Below, piece by piece: positions 26,077 through 34,901 of a stretch of 63,349 nucleotides of DNA. The stretch covers positions 1 through 63,349 of the forward strand of contig JAKUQR010000019.1 in the NCBI GenBank assembly GCA_022450155.1, in the 5' to 3' direction. The notes beneath the pieces are model-generated. The model worked only from the letters and a program-made list of their open reading frames with translations, had not been told where the DNA came from and did not search any database. Each line of letters starts with the position of its first letter. Position 1 is the first letter of the stretch. Both the position numbers and the translations under genes were made by a program. The stretch is from Gammaproteobacteria bacterium (lineage in GTDB: Bacteria; Pseudomonadota; Gammaproteobacteria; Arenicellales; UBA868).

Positions 26077-27318
26077 TCAGCCTAGGTAACGCCTGAACAC
26101 GAGAGTGCCATTGGTTCCACCGAACCCAAATGAGTTGCTCAATGCCGTACTGATGCCAACTTCCCTAGCTGTACCCGGTACATAATCCAGGTCGCAGTCC
26201 GGATCGGGTGTCTCAAGATTGATTGTTGGCGGGATCACACCATGATAAAGCGATAAAACTGTCGCCACCGCTTCAACACCGCCCGCCGCACCGAGTAGAT
26301 GCCCTAGCATAGATTTGTTTGAACTGATCATCAGCTCGTAGGCGGCTGGACCGAAAGTCCTCTTTATTGCGAGAGTCTCACCCAGGTCACCCTGGGGTGT
26401 AGAAGTGCCGTGAGCATTGATGTAGTCGATTTCACTGGAATCAATGCAACCGTCGCTCAGCGCTTTTGCCATACATCTAGACGCGCCCTCCCCTCCAGTC
26501 GAAGGCTGCGTCATGTGGTGCGCATCTCCGCTCATACCAAACCCTGTCAGTTCCGCATAGATTCTCGCGCCCCTGGCTTTCGCATGCTCCAGTTCTTCCA
26601 AGACCATCGTGCCGGCACCTTCACCAAGGACGAACCCGTCTCGCTCGATGTCCCAAGGACGACTCGCCCTGGTGGGATCATGATTTCTTCGACTGAGTGC
26701 CTTAGCCGCACCAAAACCGGCCATAGACGTTGGGGTGATACTCGATTCAGTACCCCCGGCAATCATGACTGTTGCCTCACCGTATTGAATCAATCGAGCC
26801 GCCATCCCTATGCTATGAGTTCCGGTTGTACAGGCTGTTGCAATGGCCAGATTTGGACCTTGCGCATCCAGCATAATGGATAAATTTCCGGAGACCATAT
26901 TGATGATACTGCTGGGAATATAGAATGGAGAAACCCTTCTGGGTCCTTTTTCTAGCAACGTGCTCGTAGTTTTTTCAATCGTCTCCAGGCCACCTATTCC
27001 CGCCCCAATCAAGATACCAAAGCGGTCTTTATCGAGTCCACCATTCAGGCCCGCATCATCGTAGGCCTCCAGGCCCGCGACCACACCCAGTTGTACAAAT
27101 CGATCCATCTTCCGCGCATCTTTGCTAGAAAGGCGTACCAGTGGATCAAAATCCTGAGCTTCACCAGCAATGGAAGATGGATAACCGGTCGCGTCAAAAA
27201 AGCTGATAGGGGTAATACCTGCCCGACCTTCAATCAGAGCTGACCAGGTTTCCGGCATGCCACAACCTACTGGCGTGATACAACCTAGACCGGTGACCGC
27301 AACTCTGTGTCTAGCCAT
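26077..27318 (-). CDS. fabF: 3-oxoacyl-ACP synthase II (KAS II)
   Basis: 413 residues, normal length. Catalytic Cys in ATACTTGTHSIG near 160-171, histidines in NAHGTSTPQGD near 301-311 and SNKSMLGHLLGAAG near 333-346, and the GFGGTNG glycine loop near the end. It condenses malonyl-ACP with acyl-ACP and controls the cis-vaccenate step. It is separated from acpP by a terminator-like hairpin at 27341-27372, so fabF mRNA is probably far less than acpP mRNA. Confidence 0.95.
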   Translation of the reverse strand: MARHRVAVTGLGCITPVGCGMPETWSALIEGRAGITPISFFDATGYPSSIAGEAQDFDPLVRLSSKDARKMDRFVQLGVVAGLEAYDDAGLNGGLDKDRFGILIGAGIGGLETIEKTTSTLLEKGPRRVSPFYIPSSIINMVSGNLSIMLDAQGPNLAIATACTTGTHSIGMAARLIQYGEATVMIAGGTESSITPTSMAGFGAAKALSRRNHDPTRASRPWDIERDGFVLGEGAGTMVLEELEHAKARGARIYAELTGFGMSGDAHHMTQPSTGGEGASRCMAKALSDGCIDSSEIDYINAHGTSTPQGDLGETLAIKRTFGPAAYELMISSNKSMLGHLLGAAGGVEAVATVLSLYHGVIPPTINLETPDPDCDLDYVPGTAREVGISTALSNSFGFGGTNGTLVFRRYLG

Positions 27319-27340
27319 TTAATCGATGCTATAACTAGAA

Positions 27341-27372
27341 AAGCCGCGCTTAGCGTTTCGCTAAGGCGGCTT
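27341..27372 (-). terminator. Attenuator-like terminator between acpP and fabF
   Basis: On the minus strand AAGCCGC-CTTAGCG, loop AAA, CGCTAAG-GCGGCTT with one bulge, followed by TTTTCTAG. It lies after the acpP stop and 22 bases before the fabF start. Partial termination here would favour abundant acyl carrier protein. Confidence 0.75.
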
Positions 27373-27398
27373 CTTGATTCAGGTCAGTAAGTCTGCTA

Positions 27399-27638
27399 TC
27401 AACCGCTAGCGCTCGCATTAATAAAATCTATCGCCTGCTTGACCGTAGTGATCTTCTCAGCCTCGTCATCGGGTATCTCGGCGTCAAATTCTTCTTCCAA
27501 GGCCATTACAAGCTCCACTGTATCCAGGGAGTCCGCACCCAGGTCATCAACAAACGAAGCGTCAGGTGTTACCTGGTCTTCAGCTACACCAAGCTGTTCG
27601 ACGACGATTTTTTTTACTCGATCTTCTATGGTGCTCAT
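27399..27638 (-). CDS. acpP: Acyl carrier protein
   Basis: 79 residues, very acidic. [18 protein letters not shown] holds Ser37, the site of the 4'-phosphopantetheine arm. It carries all fatty-acid intermediates. The upstream 243-base gap to fabG presumably holds its own strong promoter, as in E. coli, and a terminator follows. Confidence 0.97.
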   Translation of the reverse strand: MSTIEDRVKKIVVEQLGVAEDQVTPDASFVDDLGADSLDTVELVMALEEEFDAEIPDDEAEKITTVKQAIDFINASASG

Positions 27639-27881
27639 TGGTTTACTAGTCTCCCTAGGTATTGCAGCTGCAGGTCATGGCGACATTATGGGCCAGACTC
27701 CGATGCGACAGGGTTTCCCATTGGCGCGCATTAAACAATATTACCCAACTGAAGTCCATCACAGGGTGTGCGAAACGTTCATTGTATCAATCTTAAACAA
27801 GCCGGCTATTGAGCCCAGCCAGAGTCGATATTATAGATCAATACATGCCACTATGTGACTGAATATCATCCGATAAAATGC

Positions 27882-28616
27882 TTAACCCATATACATCCCG
27901 CCGTTGACATGTAGAACCTGTCCAGTGATGTAGGCGCCCGCATCAGAGGCCAGAAATGCCACCAGCGCGGCAACCTCATGGGGGTAGCCGAGTCGCCCCA
28001 ACGGCACGGACTCAATCAGGCGTTCACGCTGGCTTTCCGGCAACCTTGTCGTCATATCTGTATCGATAAAGCCGGGTGCGACCGTATTAACGGTGATGTT
28101 CCGGCTTGCAACTTCTCGCGCTAATGCGCGGGTGAATCCGATCATGCCGGCTTTTGCCGCTGCATAGTTCGATTGTCCCGCGTTACCGGCGCTGCCAACC
28201 ACAGAGCCAATGTTAATTATTCGGCCATGACGTGCTTTGGTCATTTTGCGTAACACAGCTTTTGAAAGTCTATATAACGACTTTAAATTCGTGTCTATGA
28301 TGTCATCCCAGTCTTGTTCCTTCATTCTGAGTAGCAGGCTATCTCCCGTTACACCGGCGTTGTTTACGAGCACGCTTACAGAGCCATACTCAGTCTCTAT
28401 TTCGCCCAGCAGTTTATCCACTGATTCTTGATCCCTGACATCTAATCGACACCCTTTGCCAGGGATTTCTATTTTTTTGAAAGATTCGGTAATGGTATGA
28501 GCACCCTCTGCAGTGGTGGCTGTTCCAACGACAAGACAACCCGCACTTCCGAGTGCTTCACATATAGCTTTGCCTATACCTCGACTACCACCCGTCACCA
28601 GGCAAATTTCAGCCAT
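27882..28616 (-). CDS. fabG: 3-oxoacyl-ACP reductase
   Basis: 244 residues. TGGSRGIGKAI (8-18) for NADPH, NNAG near 86-89, Ser in NIGSVVGSAG near 135-144, YAAAKAG near 150-156 (Tyr/Lys) and HVNGGMYM at the end: the FabG end pattern. Context is plsX-fabG-acpP-fabF. In the usual order fabH and fabD lie between plsX and fabG; here only 82 bases separate them. Confidence 0.94.
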   Translation of the reverse strand: MAEICLVTGGSRGIGKAICEALGSAGCLVVGTATTAEGAHTITESFKKIEIPGKGCRLDVRDQESVDKLLGEIETEYGSVSVLVNNAGVTGDSLLLRMKEQDWDDIIDTNLKSLYRLSKAVLRKMTKARHGRIINIGSVVGSAGNAGQSNYAAAKAGMIGFTRALAREVASRNITVNTVAPGFIDTDMTTRLPESQRERLIESVPLGRLGYPHEVAALVAFLASDAGAYITGQVLHVNGGMYMG

Positions 28617-28698
28617 GAGTTCTTTTTTTACAATGTCGAACCGAACCTACGCTCATGATCTAAAGCCTATTCAGCCAAATTTCTCAAGCTGGTCCAGA

Positions 28699-29715
28699 TT
28701 ACGCAGGGATCTGTTGTTCATTCAACTGGCCAAGATCGTCACGTATCTGAGCAACCAGGTTATTGGTGACAGCTGTTTGAGCCACCTTAATAGCGTGCGC
28801 AAACCCTACTTGATCAGTGCCTCCGTGACTCTTAACAACCGTACCACTCAAACCCACTAAAACTGCACCATCGTAGCGTCTATGATCTATTCGAGTACGA
28901 ATTGCTTTGAGTACCGGTGCGGACAAAGCCCCTAAAAACCGTGACCACAATGATCGCATATATTCCTCCCTTACGGCCTTTGTCAGCATCTGCGCCAAGC
29001 CTTCGCTGGTTTTGAGTGCAACATTGCCGGCAAAACCATCACAAACAATGATATCGACTTCACCACTGAAAATATCATCTCCTTCTACATAGCCGATAAA
29101 GTTGATCGGACTGCTCTGGAACAACTGATACGCTGCTTTGACGGTCACGTTTCCTTTGACCTGTTCAGTTCCGATATTGAGAAGCCCTACCGTGGGATGA
29201 GGGTTGTTTTCGAGTGTCCGAACTAAACTGGCACCCATCATGCCGAATTGCAGAAGGTGCTCAGGCAAACTTTCTACATTGGCGCCAAGATCCAGTATGT
29301 GTACGTGGCCATTGGCTCGTGGGAGTGCGCTAACAATAGCAGGTCGATCTATTCCAGGTAGTGTTTTCAGCACAAACCGAGCGGTAGCCATGAGAGCGCC
29401 TGTGTTCCCTGCGCTGACACACGCATCAGCTTTTCCAGCTTTTACGAGATCAATTGATATCCGTAGAGAGGAATTCTTTTTGTTCTTAAGCGCCGAGACA
29501 GGGGATTCGTCCATTTCAACGACTTCTGTCGATCCAACTATCTCCAGCCTGGGGTGAGACTTATTCGAACCCAGTGCTTTCTCAATTGAGTCGATTGCAC
29601 CCACCAGGGTGATTGAAAGATCTGGGTTTTCTTGTACCATCGAGCATGCCGCAGGTACGGTAACGGATATGCCGTAATCACCCCCCATCGTGTCGACGGC
29701 GAGAGTAGTATTCAC
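28699..29715 (-). CDS. plsX: Phosphate acyltransferase PlsX
   Basis: 338 residues. Starts with AVDTMGGDYG (5-14); GNTGALMATARFVLKTLPGIDRPAI near 103-127, LDLGANVE near 142-149 and CDGFAGNVALKTSEG near 217-231 are the standard blocks. It makes acyl-phosphate from acyl-ACP for phospholipid synthesis and attaches to the inner membrane. It follows rpmF by 70 bases, the conserved pairing in bacteria. Confidence 0.94.
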   Translation of the reverse strand: MNTTLAVDTMGGDYGISVTVPAACSMVQENPDLSITLVGAIDSIEKALGSNKSHPRLEIVGSTEVVEMDESPVSALKNKKNSSLRISIDLVKAGKADACVSAGNTGALMATARFVLKTLPGIDRPAIVSALPRANGHVHILDLGANVESLPEHLLQFGMMGASLVRTLENNPHPTVGLLNIGTEQVKGNVTVKAAYQLFQSSPINFIGYVEGDDIFSGEVDIIVCDGFAGNVALKTSEGLAQMLTKAVREEYMRSLWSRFLGALSAPVLKAIRTRIDHRRYDGAVLVGLSGTVVKSHGGTDQVGFAHAIKVAQTAVTNNLVAQIRDDLGQLNEQQIPA

Positions 29716-29785
29716 CTCAGTAGCTATCTCGCTTTTCTGCCTGTTTACGCCCGAGCTGCGCGAACCGAGTGTGGCGATTCAAACA

Positions 29786-29971
29786 CTACTCAGATACGTC
29801 TCGGTCGCTGACGACCTTTCGTCCGCAATAATAGCCGTCAGCTGTCACGTGGTGTCTACGATGCAGTTCCCCAGAAACTGGGTCAGTTGACAATGTCGTG
29901 CCGGTCAGCGCGTCATGTGATCGCCGCATACCTCTTTTCGATGGGGTTTTCCTGTTTTTTTGAACAGCCAT
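29786..29971 (-). CDS. rpmF: 50S ribosomal protein L32
   Basis: 61 residues, basic: [20 protein letters not shown] is a near-identical L32 start, followed by [16 protein letters not shown]. It begins the rpmF-plsX-fab operon. The DUF177/YceD gene that normally precedes rpmF is missing; maf lies there instead, on the other strand. Confidence 0.96.
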   Translation of the reverse strand: MAVQKNRKTPSKRGMRRSHDALTGTTLSTDPVSGELHRRHHVTADGYYCGRKVVSDRDVSE

Positions 29972-30083
29972 AAGTAATCTCTTGTTCTAGAATCTAATTC
30001 TTGGAGAACCCAGAATACGGGCCAAGCCACTCTGGGCAGATTGATGGATAAACGAGCACGAATTTTATTCTTTGCAGCTTAAA

Positions 30084-30704
30084 GTGTCAAAAAACTCAAA
30101 AAATCAGGAACTTGTTCTTGCGTCTTCTTCCCGATACCGGCGCGAGCTTCTAGAAATGCTATTCATGCCCTTCCGGGTTGTGCCTCCTGACATTGATGAA
30201 TCGGCGAAAAAAGGTGAGGACGCAACTACGCTTGTCGAACGACTTGCGAGTGAGAAGGCCCAAGTTGTGGGTCAACAAGAAGCGCGTGCTTTGATCATCG
30301 GGTCAGATCAGGTGGCTGTATACGCCGGTCAGATCGTCGGCAAACCAATCGACCGAGAAGATGCAATCTCCCAGCTTGAACTCATTTCTGGAGGCAAGGC
30401 AGAACTGCTGACCAGCGTAGCAGTGATAAACACACTCACGGGGCACACCCAGGTTCAAACAGTGCCAACGTTGATCCAGTTTAAAGAACTGAGTCGCACA
30501 GCAATCGAATACTATCTCGATATTGATAAGCCTTACGACTGCTGTGGAAGTGTCCGCATTGAAGGACTGGGTATCACATTACTGAAAAGTATTCGGTCCG
30601 AGGATCCTACCGCGGTGATGGGACTGCCTATGATCACGTTGGTATCGATGCTTGAAAAAGAAGGGATAGACCCATTGACGATGGGACCTGTGAAACTAGG
30701 TTGA
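30084..30704 (+). CDS. Maf-family nucleotide pyrophosphatase (YceF-like)
   Basis: 206 residues from GTG at 30084 (MSKNSKNQELVLASSSRYR); TTG at 30072 is an alternative, neither has a good ribosome site. LASSSRYRRELLEML near 11-25, DIDESA near 38-43, IIGSDQVAVY near 75-84 with the catalytic Asp, GKPI near 89-92 and GSVRIEGLG near 157-165 are Maf motifs. YceF members act on 7-methyl-GTP and similar odd nucleotides. Promoter region is shared with rpmF, divergent. Its 3' end overlaps the convergent Rieske gene by nine bases. Confidence 0.88.
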   Translation: MSKNSKNQELVLASSSRYRRELLEMLFMPFRVVPPDIDESAKKGEDATTLVERLASEKAQVVGQQEARALIIGSDQVAVYAGQIVGKPIDREDAISQLELISGGKAELLTSVAVINTLTGHTQVQTVPTLIQFKELSRTAIEYYLDIDKPYDCCGSVRIEGLGITLLKSIRSEDPTAVMGLPMITLVSMLEKEGIDPLTMGPVKLG

Positions 30705-31115
30705 GCCGATATTTGTCTCCGAACTGACCTCTAACGAGTCGCCTATCAATCGATAGGTGTCGTCCTCCAAATATATCCCCCCATCGGACTCGATGATGCT
30801 TAACGCTTGAAGCGGTTTGCCTCTGCAGGGACCGCCGGCACATGCCCCCGTTTTTGGATCATAAAGCGCACCGTGGGTCGCGCAAACCAGATACTGGCCA
30901 TCATTGTCAAAATATTCGCCCAGGCTCCAGTCCAGTTCCAGCGCCATATGTGCACATTGGTTGAGAAAACCTGTAACACCCTCAGCAGATCGAACCACAA
31001 AAGCCGGGTAAGTTCTTGCCTGATCTGTGACCTTGAAGCGAAGTCCTCTGCCCCCAGTTGTCAAAGAATCGGATCGACAAACCAGCTTATCGTTGATTGT
31101 AACGTTCGACGCCAT
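30696..31115 (-). CDS. Rieske [2Fe-2S] protein
   Basis: 139 residues. Cluster ligands NQCAHM (C53, H55) and VCATHGALYD (C77, H80), spaced as in soluble Rieske ferredoxins; GACAGGPCRG near 92-101 is the third loop. There is no membrane anchor, so it is a cytoplasmic ferredoxin-like carrier or a small dioxygenase-ferredoxin type, not the bc1 Rieske. No oxygenase is near. It is upstream of and convergent with maf. Confidence 0.88.
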   Translation of the reverse strand: MASNVTINDKLVCRSDSLTTGGRGLRFKVTDQARTYPAFVVRSAEGVTGFLNQCAHMALELDWSLGEYFDNDGQYLVCATHGALYDPKTGACAGGPCRGKPLQALSIIESDGGIYLEDDTYRLIGDSLEVSSETNIGST

Positions 31116-31189
31116 AACCTAATTTGTTAGCTCGAAACACGGTAGTTTCTTGAAAGAAGTCCGGCCTCGGGTCGTCGCAAATCCTTTTG

Positions 31190-32164
31190 TTACAACTTTG
31201 GCTTCGCCGGCATGAGTTGTTCAAAGTCATCTGGGAATGGGGCCTCTACTTTTAACAAAGCATCGGTTTCAGGATGTTGAAGTACAATTCTAGTCGCATG
31301 CAGCAGTTGTCTCTTTATTCCCAACTGCGCCAAATTCTGGTTGTGCGAAACGTTGCCATATTTACGATCAGCCGCAACCGGATATCCAACTGATGCTGCA
31401 TGGACACGTATCTGGTGCATCCGCCCTGTCATTAGCTTAACCTCGACCAGGGTATATCCATTTATGCTTCTAAGTGGTTGAAAAATCGTCCGAGCGGGGC
31501 TCCCGCTCGAAGATAGTACGACTCGATTAACTACGTTGCCTCGGGTTTTCTTTAAAGGTGCTTTAACCTCGTGAACACCACCTTCCCACTCCCCCACCAC
31601 AATAATATGATAGGTTTTGTAGACATGTGCCGATTCCTTCTGTCTGCGCAGGCTGGCATGAAGAGATCTGAGACAGTCTGGTGTTTTACACAGAATCAGA
31701 CAGCCCGATGTATCTTTATCCAGTCGGTGGGCTAACTCAAGAAAGCTGTCGGCGTAACGCTCTGCTCTTAGTAGATCGATAATACCACCGGCAAGACCTG
31801 TGCCCCCATGCACCGCAATTCCAGGGGGCTTGTTCACCACCAAAAGTGATTGATCTTCATAGAGTGTTTGGATCAGATCGACCTTTGACAAATCCAGCAC
31901 ACCAACCGAGTCACGACTCGCCGTTCTAACTGGGGGAATCCGCACCTTATCTTTGTACCGGAGCCGATAATCGGGTTTGACTCTTCCGCTATTGACCCGC
32001 ACCTGGCCATCTCTGATGATTCTATAGATGTGACTCTTGGGGACACCCTTGAGTATTTTGCGTAAATAGTTGTCCAACCGCCGGGTTGCAGACCTTTCAT
32101 CGACCTCCAAGAGTGTCGGGCGACCAGCCTGGGGACTGGCTATTTCATCTGAGCTAACCATCAC
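31190..32164 (-). CDS. rluC: 23S rRNA pseudouridine synthase, RluC type
   Basis: 324 residues. S4 RNA-binding domain ~22-85 (RRLDNYLRKILKGVPKSHIYR), then the catalytic domain with HRLDKDTSGCLIL near 143-155 (the catalytic Asp), and GRMHQIRVHAASVGYPVA near 248-265. RluC modifies U955, U2504 and U2580 of 23S rRNA in E. coli. It is divergent from rne, the same neighbourhood as in E. coli. Confidence 0.93.
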   Translation of the reverse strand: MMVSSDEIASPQAGRPTLLEVDERSATRRLDNYLRKILKGVPKSHIYRIIRDGQVRVNSGRVKPDYRLRYKDKVRIPPVRTASRDSVGVLDLSKVDLIQTLYEDQSLLVVNKPPGIAVHGGTGLAGGIIDLLRAERYADSFLELAHRLDKDTSGCLILCKTPDCLRSLHASLRRQKESAHVYKTYHIIVVGEWEGGVHEVKAPLKKTRGNVVNRVVLSSSGSPARTIFQPLRSINGYTLVEVKLMTGRMHQIRVHAASVGYPVAADRKYGNVSHNQNLAQLGIKRQLLHATRIVLQHPETDALLKVEAPFPDDFEQLMPAKPKL

Positions 32165-32724
32165 TTTGTTTGCCTGGAAAAGAGGCGAATGCTATAATCT
32201 TTTGAGTTGTAGAGGAAAAATACCGTGTAAGCGCGTGCTATAGCAAGCATTGTAAGCGCCCGGTTTGAGAGATTTTCGGCACTGTGGGAAGCATGATCGG
32301 CCCAATTTGGTCCTCCCAGAGTGCCCGGAGAGCACAGTCAGTCGCCAGGTAGTTACCTGGCAAATATCTGACTTACTGACAACAGGCAGTTCGGTAAATG
32401 ATACACTGGCGAAACGCCAGCTGGAATATGCCAAGACACAGTGTCAAAACTGCTGACCGTTTAAACAATGCATAACAGGAATTGTAGTATAGCAACCGGG
32501 GTAACATAAGCTCGCCAATCTAGCGAGTCGTTTCCCATAGTCTACACCTGAAGCACTCTTCAATCAGTTATCTCTCAGGCCATCGGCCTTACGGTTTACG
32601 GATGCCCCGTAACCGCTTAGTTTGGCTTACCACGGGTACGACTTAATAACCGTCGCCATGTTGCCGTATTGCACATGAGTGGTGCACGTCACGGGACTTG
32701 GCGACCTGAAGGTGAGAGAAAACA
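32165..32724 (+). promoter_or_regulatory. Long structured 5' leader of rne
   Basis: The 560 bases between rluC and rne include several strong hairpins: 278-325 of the 32,000 block (GGCACT with AGTGCC plus an inner five-pair stem), GCCAGGTA/TACCTGGC at 32344-32361 and CTGGCG-AAA-CGCCAG at 32406-32420. A TTACGG...CCGTAA stem lies near 32589-32612. In E. coli the rne leader folds into hairpins that RNase E binds to control its own mRNA; the same role here is inference. No other gene is visible. Confidence 0.6.
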
Positions 32725-34872
32725 ATGAAAAGAATGCTATTTAATGCAACCCACTCAGAAGAGCTCCGGGTAGCGATTGTCGATGGTCAGAAATTGCTTG
32801 ATCTAGACATCGAATCAGCCGTACGAACACAGCGCAAAGGGAATATCTACAAAAGTATTGTAACTCGCGTAGAGCCTAGCCTAGAAGCTGCCTTCGTAGA
32901 TTACGGTGCCGACAGGCAAGGGTTTTTGCCCCTGAAAGAAATCTCCCGGTCGCACTTTGAGAACTATTCTCCATCGACACCTATGGCACAAGTCAAAATA
33001 CAAGATGTTGTGTCTGTCGGTCAAGAATTCCTGGTTCAAGTGGAAAAAGACGAACGTGGTACTAAAGGCGCGGCGTTGACAACTTTTATTAGCCTGGCTG
33101 GTCGCTATCTCGTGCTCATGCCCAACAATCCTAAAGGCGGTGGAATTTCACGCCAAATTGAAGGTGATGAACGCACAGAACTCAGAGATGTAATGGCACA
33201 GTTGACTGTCCCAACTGCCCATTCGTTGATAGCCAGAACGGCCGGGATAGGCAAATCAACAGAGGAGCTTCAATGGGACCTGGACTTTCTGCTGCAGTTG
33301 TGGAATGCGATAGAAAAAGCCAGCGATGAAAAATCTGCTCCCTTTCTCGTTTATCAGGAAAGCAACTTGATCGTCCGAGCGATACGAGACTATCTGCGCG
33401 GTGACATCCAGGAAATTGTCATCGATCAGCAGGATATTTTTGAGCGTGCCAGTCGATTTATGCAGCAGGTTATGCCGCACAACATGGTTCGTCTCAAGCA
33501 CTACCAGGACACCATTCCTCTGTTTTCGAGATTTCAGATAGAGCATCAAATCGAAAGTGCCTATTCTCGAAAAGTAACCCTAACTTCGGGTGGTTCATTA
33601 GTTATAGATCACACTGAGGCACTGGTGAGCATCGACGTCAACTCAGCACGCGCGACCAAGGGCTCAGATATTGAGGAGACAGCCCTACAGACTAATCTGG
33701 AAGCTGTGGACGAACTCGCCCGTCAGTTGAGAATACGTGATCTTGGTGGATTGATTGTAATCGACCTGATAGATATGACGTCGTCCTATAACAAGAAAAC
33801 GGTAGAAGCAAGGTTGCATGATGCTGTTAAGAACGATCGCGCAAGGATTCAGCTGGGACATATTTCGCGCTTTGGCTTGCTTGAAATGTCAAGACAGCGC
33901 CTCAGATCTTCGATTAGCGAATCAAATTATAAATCCTGTGTGCTGTGCAAAGGTACTGGACAAATCCGAAATGTGACTTCATCGGCATTGAGCCTGCTTC
34001 GTATACTCGAGGAAGAAGCGCTAAAGGAAAATACAGAAGCGATCATAGCTGAGCTGCCCATTGATACAGCAACTTTTCTGATGAATGAAAAGCGTTACGA
34101 AGTCAGCCAGATCGAGAATAGACTGGGCACCCGTCTCGTTATAATACCTTCAGCACATCTGCAAGGGCCGCAACTGAACATCAGAAGATTGCGTAGTGAG
34201 GATATTGATGAGATGGGCTACCAGGCGAGCCACGAGCTTAAATCAGACCATACTTCCAATGACTCTCTGGAACAGTATTCTCCAGAGCAAAGACCACCCG
34301 AAGCAGCCGTTAAGCTGGAGCAACTCTCAACCAAGCCGCCCCCTATATCTCCGGCCGTTGCAAAACCATCCAAGGAACCATCCGCCAGTGGATTCTTTGC
34401 CAGGATACGCAATCTATTCTCCAAATCGATCGCATTATTGGAAGAAGAACCAGATACAACTGAAAAGTCGAAAACTCACTCTCGCAATCGTCGCCGTAAT
34501 TCAGGACAGCATCGAGGGGGGTCGAACCGTCGCAGCCAGAAAAGCCGTGCTAATGCTGATAAAGGTTCAAGAGCTCCCGATTCCGATAATCCCAGGGGCC
34601 AAAACAGACAGGCCCGGGGCGGCTCACAACCTAATCGCCACCGCAGACCCCGTAATGATCGAAAAACAACGGACCAGGGAAACAGTCAACCCGCCAACCC
34701 AAATAGGTCCTCAAGCACTGCGACAAGTCAAAAGCCCAGTGCTCAGCAGGAAAGCAAGACGGGCACGGACCAGGGAAACAGTCAACCCGCCAACCCAAAT
34801 AGGCCCTCAAGCACTGCGACAAGTCAAAAGCCCAGTGCTCAGCAGGAAAGCAAGACGGGCACGGAGGGCTAA
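32725..34872 (+). CDS. rne: Ribonuclease E, short C-terminal scaffold
   Basis: 715 residues (E. coli 1061). S1/RNA-binding part 1-~215 (AFVDYGADRQGFLPL), DNase I-like catalytic core with Asp in VSIDVNSARATKGS near 302-315 and GLIVIDLIDM near 344-353, and the zinc link CVLC near 405-408. After ~515 the chain is disordered. SGFFARIRNLFSK near 555-567 is an amphipathic helix likely to hold the enzyme to the inner membrane. The rest is Arg/Asn/Gln-rich with a 32-residue tandem repeat at the end. I see no clear enolase or PNPase sites. AAGGTGAGAG precedes the ATG. Confidence 0.94.
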   Translation: MKRMLFNATHSEELRVAIVDGQKLLDLDIESAVRTQRKGNIYKSIVTRVEPSLEAAFVDYGADRQGFLPLKEISRSHFENYSPSTPMAQVKIQDVVSVGQEFLVQVEKDERGTKGAALTTFISLAGRYLVLMPNNPKGGGISRQIEGDERTELRDVMAQLTVPTAHSLIARTAGIGKSTEELQWDLDFLLQLWNAIEKASDEKSAPFLVYQESNLIVRAIRDYLRGDIQEIVIDQQDIFERASRFMQQVMPHNMVRLKHYQDTIPLFSRFQIEHQIESAYSRKVTLTSGGSLVIDHTEALVSIDVNSARATKGSDIEETALQTNLEAVDELARQLRIRDLGGLIVIDLIDMTSSYNKKTVEARLHDAVKNDRARIQLGHISRFGLLEMSRQRLRSSISESNYKSCVLCKGTGQIRNVTSSALSLLRILEEEALKENTEAIIAELPIDTATFLMNEKRYEVSQIENRLGTRLVIIPSAHLQGPQLNIRRLRSEDIDEMGYQASHELKSDHTSNDSLEQYSPEQRPPEAAVKLEQLSTKPPPISPAVAKPSKEPSASGFFARIRNLFSKSIALLEEEPDTTEKSKTHSRNRRRNSGQHRGGSNRRSQKSRANADKGSRAPDSDNPRGQNRQARGGSQPNRHRRPRNDRKTTDQGNSQPANPNRSSSTATSQKPSAQQESKTGTDQGNSQPANPNRPSSTATSQKPSAQQESKTGTEG
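34671..34862 (+). repeat. Two 96-base tandem copies in the rne tail
   Basis: 34671-34766 and 34767-34862 are nearly identical; I see one change (AGGTCC against AGGCCC, Ser to Pro). The unit codes 32 residues rich in Gln, Ser, Asn and Pro. The copy number could vary between strains. Confidence 0.9.
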
Positions 34873-34901
34873 CGCCACTATGTCTTCTCGTTTGCCTTTA
34901 G

